Below, in pieces: positions 6,300-11,248 of a DNA stretch of 11,248 nt (position 1 is its first letter; every line of letters starts with the position of its first letter). The translations under genes and the position numbers were made by a program. The notes under the pieces are model-generated. The model was not told the origin of the DNA and did not search any database. It saw only the letters and a program-made list of their open reading frames with translations. This DNA is from CBDUUP01 sp965370435 (GTDB lineage: Bacteria > Chloroflexota > Anaerolineae > Anaerolineales > UBA11579), in NCBI GenBank assembly GCA_965370435.1, contig CBDUUP010000117.1, forward strand, positions 1 to 11,248. Direction: 5' to 3'.

Positions 6300-7784
6300 A
6301 TGCAAAGGAGAAACATCATAAGTCAAGCAGCTCCCGCCAAAACCAAACCCCTCTCCCTCTGGGTCAAACTGGTCTACGGCGCCGGGGATACCGGCCTGGC
6401 CAGCTTCATCACCATCCGGCAGGTCTTTTACGCCATCTTCCTGGTTGATGTGGTGGGGCTGGAGCCGCGCCTGGCCTCCCTGGCGGCCCTCATCGGCATC
6501 ATCTGGGACGCTATCAACGACCCCCTGGTGGGCATGTTGAGCGACAAGGTGCGCACCCGTTGGGGCCGGCGGCGGCCCTTCTTGCTCTTCGCCGCCATCC
6601 CCTTCGGCTTGAGCTTCTTGGTCTTGTGGTGGACGCCGCCCTGGGAGAGCCAGATCGCCTTGATGCTCACCGTCACTCTGGCCTTCATGCTCAGCGATAC
6701 CTTGCAGACCTTCGTCTCAGTGCCCTACGCGGCCCTGACCCCGGATATCGCCGCCGACTATGACGAGCGCACCTCCCTCACCGGCTACCGTATGTTCTTC
6801 AACCTGATGGCTTCATTGGTCACCGCCGTCGCCGCCCCGGAGATCGTGGATGGGATGGTCGAGGCGGGATCCACCCCCCAGCAGGGCTACCTGGTCGTGG
6901 CCGCTATCTTTGGCGGCTTGGCGGTGCTGCCCTTCTTCTTGATCTTCGCAGTGGTGCGGGAACGCTACGGCGAAAATTTGGAGGCGGAGGAGGAAATATC
7001 TTTTCGAGAGACCATCAAAACCGCCTGGGAGAACATCCCCTTCCGTTTCGCCACCGGCCTGTACATGCTCAACTGGATCACCTTCGACCTGGTGGCTTTG
7101 ATGCTGCCTTTCTTCCTGGTCTATTGGGTGTCCGCCGGAAACTTGCTGGCCTCGGTGAATGTCTTTGGGGAGGAGTTGGCTATTGAATCGGCGATTCTGG
7201 GACTTCTTCTGGTGGTCTCGGTGATCGCTCTGCCATTCTGGGCCTGGATGGCCCGCCGCTTCAGCAAACGCAAAGCCTACATCGCCGGGATGGGATTCTG
7301 GGTGGCAGTGCAGTTGTTGCTCATTACCATCCAGCCCGGCCAGGTCGGATACATGCTGGTGTTGGCGGCTCTGGCGGGGATCAGTGTCTCCACCGCCCAC
7401 ATTATGCCCGACGCCATTTTCCCCGACGTGATCGAGTGGAGCGAACTGCGCACCGGCCGCCGCCACGAGGGGATCTATTACGGCGTCAAGAACTTCGTCC
7501 GCAAGATGACGGCCTCATTCGCCATCTTCTTCGCCTTGCAGGTGTTGGGCTGGTTCGACTACCAGGCTCCACCCGAAGGCGTGACCCAGTTCACCCAGTC
7601 GGACGTGGCCCTGACCGCCATCCGCCTGTTGGTCGGACCGGCGGGCGCGGTGCTGCTGATAAGCGCCATCGTGATGGCCTGGTTCTATCCTCTCACCCGC
7701 GAGCGCCATACCCGCATTCGGAGGTTGTTACAGAAGCGCCAGGAGCGTAAAATTTCAAAAGAAGATCAGCCTCAACCCCAGTAA
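6300..7784 (+). CDS. GPH/MelB-type (MFS_2) cation-coupled transporter
   Basis: This 494-residue integral membrane protein has about twelve hydrophobic segments. YGAGD (26-30) opens the first helix, as usual in the GPH family. WDAINDP (69-75) keeps both acidic residues, Asp70 and Asp74, at the positions equivalent to the MelB cation-site aspartates, and RTRWGRRRP (85-93) is the following cytoplasmic loop. Sodium- or proton-coupled symport is therefore likely. The family covers sugars and, in animals, lysophospholipid and S1P carriers (MFSD2A/B), so the lyase upstream makes a lipid-type substrate worth considering. The start is uncertain: ATG 6300 has only a weak GGACGGA before it, while AAAGGAG lies inside the ORF at 6304-6310 with no ATG, GTG or TTG after it. 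The 3' end overlaps the convergent TauE gene by 30 bp. Confidence 0.88.
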   Translation: MQRRNIISQAAPAKTKPLSLWVKLVYGAGDTGLASFITIRQVFYAIFLVDVVGLEPRLASLAALIGIIWDAINDPLVGMLSDKVRTRWGRRRPFLLFAAIPFGLSFLVLWWTPPWESQIALMLTVTLAFMLSDTLQTFVSVPYAALTPDIAADYDERTSLTGYRMFFNLMASLVTAVAAPEIVDGMVEAGSTPQQGYLVVAAIFGGLAVLPFFLIFAVVRERYGENLEAEEEISFRETIKTAWENIPFRFATGLYMLNWITFDLVALMLPFFLVYWVSAGNLLASVNVFGEELAIESAILGLLLVVSVIALPFWAWMARRFSKRKAYIAGMGFWVAVQLLLITIQPGQVGYMLVLAALAGISVSTAHIMPDAIFPDVIEWSELRTGRRHEGIYYGVKNFVRKMTASFAIFFALQVLGWFDYQAPPEGVTQFTQSDVALTAIRLLVGPAGAVLLISAIVMAWFYPLTRERHTRIRRLLQKRQERKISKEDQPQPQ

Positions 7785-8468
7785 TACCAACAACCCCAAC
7801 ACAACCTTGCGGAAAGCCGCCGGGTTGAGCCGTCTCTCCAACGCCAGTCCGGCCGCTATGCCCAACCCCAATGCTGGAAGGCTGAGCCAGAAAAGCCTCC
7901 AGATGTCCGCGGTGAAGTTCCCCGCTGCGGCGTGGCTGATGATGATGGCGACGGTGTTGAACACGAAGAAGCTCTGCAAGTTCCCCTTGAATTCGGCCGG
8001 TTTCCAGCGGCGGAAATCCCCGTAGACGATCACCGGCGGCCCGGCAGTGTTGTAAGCTCCGCCCAGCATCCCGGCCGCGAATCCGGCCCCATAGCCCCAT
8101 CCTCTCCCCCGCAGTTCAGGCAATTTTGGAGTCAGCAAAGCGTATAAGGCGTAGCCCATGATAACGGCGCCCAAGATCGCCAGGGCGATGCGGTCGTCAA
8201 TGCGTTTGAGGATCAACACCCCCACCGGAACGCCCACAATGGACCAGGCCGCAATGGGCCATATCGCCCGAATATTCACCCCCTGGCGATAATAGACCAG
8301 CAGCACAATCTCCAGGACGATGGCGATCAAGGCCACCAGCGGGGTGGAAACCTGGATGCCCAGCGAGGGCGTGAGCAGCGACATCGCCACCATCGCCACC
8401 CCAAACCCGCTCAAACTCTGAGTGAAGGTCGCCGCGAAAACAATAAGAAAGAAGAGATATTGGGGCAT
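7755..8468 (-). CDS. TauE/SafE-family membrane permease (putative anion/sulfonate exporter)
   Basis: This 237-residue integral membrane protein has about seven or eight hydrophobic helices. The N-terminal SLSGFGVAMVAMSLL and the mid-protein GGAYNTAGPPVIVYG are the paired glycine-rich repeats of TauE/SafE proteins. The family is linked to export of sulfite, sulfoacetate and related anions; the substrate here is unknown. I place the start at ATG 8468. The frame is open to a TTG at 8501, but those 11 codons lie in the nonamer repeat. No Shine-Dalgarno precedes ATG 8468, perhaps because the repeat array replaced the native leader. The first 23 codons are duplicated at 9819-9889. It converges on the MFS_2 gene with overlapping tails. 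Confidence 0.85.
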   Translation of the reverse strand: MPQYLFFLIVFAATFTQSLSGFGVAMVAMSLLTPSLGIQVSTPLVALIAIVLEIVLLVYYRQGVNIRAIWPIAAWSIVGVPVGVLILKRIDDRIALAILGAVIMGYALYALLTPKLPELRGRGWGYGAGFAAGMLGGAYNTAGPPVIVYGDFRRWKPAEFKGNLQSFFVFNTVAIIISHAAAGNFTADIWRLFWLSLPALGLGIAAGLALERRLNPAAFRKVVLGLLVLLGLRLIFF

Positions 8469-8472
8469 GGGG
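8398..8472. repeat. Repeat A, copy 1 (5' end of the TauE gene)
   Basis: This stretch recurs at 9819-9892 in the same orientation with only three substitutions over about 74 bases. It covers codons 1 to about 23 of the TauE gene plus a few bases before the start codon. The substitutions leave the coded peptide nearly unchanged (one Ile to Val), so copy 2 derives from a functional gene. Confidence 0.85.
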
Positions 8473-8477
8473 ATTAG

Positions 8478-8522
8478 TCTAAGTGGTCTAACTAGTCTCA
8501 ATAGTCTTACTGGTCGGACTAG
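8478..8522. repeat. Nonamer array upstream of TauE
   Basis: Five consecutive 9-bp units on the plus strand: TCTAAGTGG, TCTAACTAG, TCTCAATAG, TCTTACTGG, TCGGACTAG. The first is identical to a unit at 971-979. The last recurs inverted at 9784-9792. The array starts 9 bases upstream of the TauE start codon (minus strand) and ends 8 bases before direct repeat D1. Confidence 0.8.
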
Positions 8523-8530
8523 AACATCAT

Positions 8531-8607
8531 CTTTCTAAAGTTGTAGGGTAAATTAACCTACAGATCACCGTTTTTACTATACATTTTCATCAAGTCGCGG
8601 TACTAGT
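8531..8607. repeat. Direct repeat D, copy 1
   Basis: This 77-bp segment matches 9712-9788 at 72 of 77 positions with no gaps. It contains the inverted repeat GTAGG(g)TAA / TTA(a)CCTAC near its start and ends in CGGTACTAGT. It bounds the left side of the AT-rich island, downstream of the 246-residue protein gene. Confidence 0.85.
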
Positions 8608-8673
8608 GTTTGACAAGGGAAAAGCAGCGTAATGAGCTTGGGCGAACATTGTAATATTGTCCTTGTTATTTTA

Positions 8674-8785
8674 TTAGAGCATCCAATTATCCGCTGGAAT
8701 TGCCTTCCTTGCTATTGTCTCTCGAATAAGATTGGCAGTAAGTGGGAGTGGAGGTGGAAAACTGTTTGACCCAATATATGTCTTA
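8674..8785 (-). other. Short unexplained reading frame after the 246-residue gene
   Basis: Just past the stop of the 246-residue protein gene, another minus-strand frame stays open to a TAA at 8674. It encodes a proline-rich then amphipathic tail including FPPPLPLTANLI and ending ADNWML. No start codon with a ribosome site is visible. It may be the remnant C-terminus of a decayed gene, or chance. The rest of 8608-8785 shows nothing recognisable. Confidence 0.2.
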
Positions 8786-9526
8786 TTATGGATATAATTG
8801 TTTAATTACTAGTGAAACAAAATAATGTGAAGATCGTCCAATGGCAACAATTGACGCTTCAGGATCGAGACTACTATACCCACTCACGACTTGCACCAAT
8901 AATACATTACGAAATCTTATTATTGATACCACGTAAATCTCCACATATGAAGAATATATTAAAACACCAGAAAATATTGCTATGTCATCGGCTTCTGGAA
9001 TTTCACTATCAACCCTTGTGAGGTGGACATTATTACCTGCGATAGTTAGAGAAATGTTATTATTTTTATTGATGAACTCATTCTTAGTATCTCTCTCGCT
9101 GTTGTAAACGAATATTGTGTACTCAACAGCCCATACCTTTCCACCCTCTTGTTTATTAGCATTGTTCGCATAAGTAATCGTATATCCATCGCCATTACCA
9201 ATATTCCTTGCGAAAGAATACTCTGGTTGTAGTAAATATCCATCTGGGACTTCCTCTTGCGAGGGAATGTAGCTACGTGCACTACCTAAGAAAAGCGATT
9301 GTGTTGCGGTTTTTATTGGTGTTGGTGATAGAGTTATTGTTGGAGTCCATGTAGGAATTGAGGTTCGAGGTGGGACTGGAGTATTTGTAGATTTCTTAAC
9401 AAATTGAGCATTGGATTTTAAATACATGAAGAATAATGCCCAAATTATAATAAGCAGTACTCCAAATAAAATGAGCAGCAGTATTTTTTCAGTTCTTGTT
9501 ATAATGATTTTATTCCTTTTGTTCAT
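8786..9526 (-). CDS. Membrane-anchored extracytoplasmic protein of unknown function
   Basis: I do not recognise a named family. The 246-residue protein has a basic N-terminus, one membrane segment at about 14-36, a Thr/Pro-rich linker at about 46-76 (repeated TPT, SPTP and TWTPT), and an extracytoplasmic domain from about 80 to the end. That domain runs: VPDGYLLQPEYS, a beta-rich core with VWAVEYTIFVYNS followed by a helix RDTKNEF, an acidic ADDIAIF turn, a strand pair around IIRFRNVLLVQVVSG, and a C-terminal helix. Small sensor or lipoprotein-like domains in Chloroflexota and Actinobacteria often follow this plan. The ATG at 9526 is preceded by AAGGA eight bases away. Codons are far more AT-rich than in neighbouring genes, and the gene has its own consensus promoter, both suggesting transfer. 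Confidence 0.75.
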   Translation of the reverse strand: MNKRNKIIITRTEKILLLILFGVLLIIIWALFFMYLKSNAQFVKKSTNTPVPPRTSIPTWTPTITLSPTPIKTATQSLFLGSARSYIPSQEEVPDGYLLQPEYSFARNIGNGDGYTITYANNANKQEGGKVWAVEYTIFVYNSERDTKNEFINKNNNISLTIAGNNVHLTRVDSEIPEADDIAIFSGVLIYSSYVEIYVVSIIRFRNVLLVQVVSGYSSLDPEASIVAIGRSSHYFVSLVIKQLYP

Positions 9527-9541
9527 GCACTATTCCTTGAA

Positions 9542-9557
9542 AAACAACCAATTGTTT
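9542..9557 (-). promoter_or_regulatory. Small hairpin just upstream of the ribosome site of the 246-residue gene
   Basis: On the minus strand AAACAA and TTGTTT pair around a TTGG loop, ending a few bases before the AAGGA ribosome site of the downstream gene. The stem is short and AT-rich. A translational effect is possible but unproven. Confidence 0.25.
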
Positions 9558-9667
9558 CATCTTTTATATTGTGTCTCATGTAAATGGAAAAGATACATAT
9601 GAATAAAAAATGCCCGATATGATTATTATAAAAGATAAAGATGTGGCCGACGCAATAACCAATTACG

Positions 9668-9696
9668 ATTATAGCTATTCCTCATCTTCGTGTCAA
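9668..9696 (-). promoter_or_regulatory. Consensus sigma70-type promoter for the 246-residue gene
   Basis: Read on the minus strand, TTGACA (9696-9691) and TATAAT (9673-9668) are both exact consensus hexamers separated by the optimal 17 bases. Transcription would begin near 9660 and give a leader of about 130 bases before the ATG at 9526. The promoter lies between direct repeat D2 and the gene, inside the AT-rich island, so the island carries its own expression signal. Confidence 0.75.
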
Positions 9697-9711
9697 TCAG
9701 GAGTACCTCAA

Positions 9712-9788
9712 CTTTCTAAAGTTGAAGGGGAAATTAGCTTACAGATCACAGTTTTTACTATACATTTTCATCAAGTCGCGGTACTAGT
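9712..9788. repeat. Direct repeat D, copy 2
   Basis: This is the second copy of the 77-bp repeat at 8531-8607, with five substitutions. The hairpin at its start, CAACTTT/AAAGTTG around CT (9709-9724), is perfect here but not in copy 1. The internal GTAGG/CCTAC dyad is preserved only in copy 1. Its last bases overlap the inverted nonamer array at 9784. Confidence 0.85.
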
Positions 9789-9819
9789 CCGACCACTTAG
9801 ACCACTTAGACCAATTTGA
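9784..9819. repeat. Inverted nonamer array
   Basis: Four 9-bp units: CTAGTCCGA, CCACTTAGA, CCACTTAGA, CCAATTTGA. These are the reverse complements of the TCGGACTAG, TCTAAGTGG, TCTAAGTGG and TCAAATTGG type units, so the array is opposite in orientation to that at 8478-8522. It joins D2 directly to the TauE 5' fragment. Confidence 0.8.
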
Positions 9820-9889
9820 CCCCAAACCCGCTCAAACTCTGGGTGAACGTCGCCGCGAAAACAACAAGAAAGAAGAGATATTGGGGCAT
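9806..9889 (-). pseudogene. Truncated duplicate of the TauE/SafE gene (5' fragment)
   Basis: ATG at 9889 opens a frame of 27 codons. The first 23 match the start of the TauE protein (MPQYLFFL, then TFTQSLSGFG) with one conservative change. The frame then enters the nonamer array, adds four codons and stops at 9806. It lacks all later helices, so it cannot be functional. It records either a former TauE locus interrupted at 9819 or a duplication of the start of the gene. Confidence 0.75.
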
Positions 9890-9892
9890 GGG

Positions 9893-10150
9893 ATAATAGT
9901 TTCTGTGGTCTTAATAGTTGAATCCAAGTTATGCCTGTAAAACACGTCCATGATGGTACCTGCTTGGATATTATACTCTCGTACGAAATTCAGGAGTTGA
10001 GGACTGAGCAATACAGCATCAAAAGGCACATGCAAGAATCCTGCAGCCAGGTGTGTTGTCGAGACAGTTTGTAGTATAATTTTTTCTTTAGATGATATTT
10101 TCAATATTTGCGCTGATAATATCAAATTAGGTGAAGGAAGGTGACCCGCC
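9893..10150 (-). pseudogene. Possible decayed gene of unknown family
   Basis: On the minus strand a frame stays open through this stretch and encodes a peptide with protein-like composition, including TTHLAAGFLHVPFDAVLL and NIQAGTIMDVFYRHNLD. I do not recognise the family. The frame continues back under the 5' end of the plus-strand membrane gene at 10141 with no clear ribosome site, and on its left it runs into repeat A. A degenerate nonamer array (9900-9926: TTTCTGTGG, TCTTAATAG, TTGAATCCA) lies within it. It may be a fragment cut by the neighbouring rearrangement, or a chance open frame. Confidence 0.25.
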
Positions 10151-11067
10151 GAATGAACAACCTGTTTCAGAAATTCGATTTTCTTTTTCCTAAACGGGAG
10201 ATATTTCAGCAAAAAATATCTTTCCGTCATCAACTGATGATATTTGGGGTTTTTGGAATTATCTTTTATGGAGTGAGTTATCTTCTTCCAGCGGGTGGTT
10301 TCATCGGTTTTGACTGGGTGGGTTGGATTTCTCAAGGAGGCGTTCCGGAATTTTATCCACCTTGGGGCACTGCTGCCATCCAAATGCTGAGCTGGCCGTT
10401 GTTGATTAGTCTAGGCATGGCCGGAATCGGATTAGCTGTAATAAAACGGTCAGCGCATCCAATAAGCGCGATGATGGTTTTCTTATCCTTGCCGGTATTT
10501 TGGACGGTGTTCTTGGGGCAATTGGAAGGTTTGGTGGTTTTGGGTTTGTTAGGTTTACCCTGGTTGACGCCCCTGGCTTTGCTCAAACCGCAAGTTTCCA
10601 TTTTTGCCTTTGCTGCACGGAGATCCTACCTGTTTGGATTTCTTGTTTGGATTATCCTGTCCCTATTGATCTGGGGAATGTGGCCCCTGCGTATGTTTGC
10701 AAGAAACGAATATCTCGGGACGGGGCGCTTTGATCAAAACATCGCGATAGGATGGTGGGGAATCTTGGCAGCTTTGCCCATGCTGTGGTATTCCAGAGGG
10801 GATATGGATATGCTGATGATAAGTGGGACTCTGATGACTTCGCATCTCATACCTTATAATATGCTTCCTTTTGTGCCTGCTATTGCTCGATTGCGTCCAC
10901 TTCCAGCTTTGGCTGCTTGCTTGTTGTCGTGGCTTCCATTGTCGGCTAATTGGTTGGGACCTTGGGGATGGTGGCTGGGCTGGATATTTGTAGTGTGGTT
11001 ATGGTGCTGGTTAGCGATACAACGACGGGCAGAACATAAAACGAGTGAGAATAAGAATATTGGGTAG
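10141..11067 (+). CDS. Multi-pass membrane protein, possibly GT87/DUF2029-like glycosyltransferase
   Basis: The 308-residue protein has about eight or nine hydrophobic segments and many Trp and Leu residues. FLGQLEG followed by LTPLALLKPQVSIF resembles the GQ...G and (L)LKPQ motifs of GT87/DUF2029 polyprenyl-phosphate-dependent glycosyltransferases. SHLIPYNMLPFVPAIARL resembles their later conserved loop. At 308 residues it is shorter than the usual 380-450 and lacks the typical N-terminal helices, so it may be truncated or a divergent subfamily. The start is GTG 10141 or ATG 10153: an in-frame TGA at 10132 blocks anything earlier, and the purine-rich AGGTGAAGGAAGG could serve either. The gene is less GC-rich than the left part of the window. 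No operon partner is visible. Confidence 0.6.
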   Translation: MTRRMNNLFQKFDFLFPKREIFQQKISFRHQLMIFGVFGIIFYGVSYLLPAGGFIGFDWVGWISQGGVPEFYPPWGTAAIQMLSWPLLISLGMAGIGLAVIKRSAHPISAMMVFLSLPVFWTVFLGQLEGLVVLGLLGLPWLTPLALLKPQVSIFAFAARRSYLFGFLVWIILSLLIWGMWPLRMFARNEYLGTGRFDQNIAIGWWGILAALPMLWYSRGDMDMLMISGTLMTSHLIPYNMLPFVPAIARLRPLPALAACLLSWLPLSANWLGPWGWWLGWIFVVWLWCWLAIQRRAEHKTSENKNIG

Positions 11068-11248
11068 CGGTAAAAATGTAAGGGATGGAGTTTAGGGGAA
11101 GATGTTTCACCACAATCTTCCAAAGTTCATCTGGCGTTTTGAAAAAACCAACATTTTTCGGTTTTGGGTGAGGTGATTGGAAAAGCATTCAATCACTGGG
11201 CATATGCGCATTGGCTTAGTATTTGTTTTCAAGGCGTATCTCCGGTGT
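11068..11248. other. Right-hand tail without a supported gene
   Basis: I see no gene that can be supported in these 181 bases. Short plus-strand frames exist: ATG 11102 to TGA 11176 encodes 24 residues, and frames from GTG 11173 and ATG 11204 stay open to the edge. None has a good ribosome site or a recognisable product. A gene may begin near the edge and continue outside. Confidence 0.4.

Larger units (their letters stand above)
8398..9892. mobile_element. Composite repeat-bounded AT-rich island, candidate insertion
   Basis: The order is A (TauE 5' end), R (nonamers), D1, AT-rich DNA with one gene, D2, R' (nonamers inverted relative to R), A. The two A copies are direct, about 74 bp. The inverted arrays share the terminal unit TCGGACTAG. 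D1 and D2 are 77-bp direct repeats. This resembles an insertion with inverted-repeat ends at about 8478 and 9819 and a long target duplication. There is no transposase, integrase or recombinase in it, and A is far longer than usual target duplications. Recombination between dispersed repeats, or an assembly artefact, could give the same layout. Confidence 0.4.

Noticed and set aside
6813..7466. Minus-strand open frame (217 codons) inside the MFS_2 gene
   Set aside because: It is a shadow frame with low-complexity His/Gln/Gly-rich translation and no ribosome site.
8469..8501. TTG at 8501 as the TauE start
   Set aside because: The extra 11 codons are translated nonamer repeat, and the duplicate copy conserves sequence only up to the ATG; ATG 8468 is preferred.
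8531..9788. D repeats as integron attC sites or a CRISPR pair
   Set aside because: There are only two copies 1.2 kb apart; core-site motifs of attC are not evident, and there is no spacer-repeat regularity.
9610..9819. 69-codon plus-strand frame between the island gene and the inverted nonamers
   Set aside because: It reads backward through the consensus promoter, D2 and the nonamer array, giving low-complexity sequence ending in LVRPLRPLRPI; no ribosome site is seen.
9832..10383. 183-codon minus-strand frame as one complete gene
   Set aside because: Its first third is antisense to the membrane gene at 10141 and its last part is a wrong-frame reading of repeat A. Only the middle (9893-10150) could be a remnant.

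Overview
The window looks like chromosomal DNA of an uncultured Chloroflexota bacterium, probably Anaerolineae-like. This is inferred from the GC-rich core genes, a Thr/Pro-rich linker of the kind common on exported proteins of that group, a lipoprotein-type BMP binding protein, and many small palindromic and tandem repeats between genes. No rRNA, tRNA, CRISPR array or recognisable transposase was found.

Left part (1-4401, all minus strand): a purine-salvage cluster transcribed right to left. It holds adenine deaminase (ade), a BMP/PnrA-type lipoprotein for substrate capture, and the twin-ABC ATPase of the matching importer, which runs off the left edge; permease genes would be expected beyond it. 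The ade-BMP gap (2339-2610) holds two stem-loops and an unused perfect Shine-Dalgarno sequence. The BMP-ATPase gap holds a GC-rich hairpin and a 9-bp-period repeat array.

Middle (4402-8468): a 397-bp divergent intergenic region carries nested inverted repeats and a 106-bp palindromic repeat element. It is followed on the plus strand by a sphingosine-1-phosphate-lyase-like PLP enzyme, a perfect 39-bp palindrome, and a GPH/MelB-type (MFS_2) transporter. A TauE/SafE permease on the minus strand overlaps the transporter tail to tail by 30 bp. The lyase/MFS_2 pair suggests handling of a sphingoid-base phosphate or a related lipid.

Right part (8398-9892): an AT-rich island carrying one exported or membrane-anchored protein gene with a consensus sigma70-type promoter. 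It is framed by repeats in the order A-R-D-island-D-R'-A. A is a duplicated 5' end of the TauE gene, R is the nonamer array (inverted in R'), and D is a 77-bp direct repeat. No mobility enzyme is visible. This is the most unusual structure in the window.

Far right (9893-11248): a minus-strand stretch that may be a decayed gene, a multi-pass membrane protein resembling GT87/DUF2029 glycosyltransferases, and a 181-bp tail in which no gene is recognisable.
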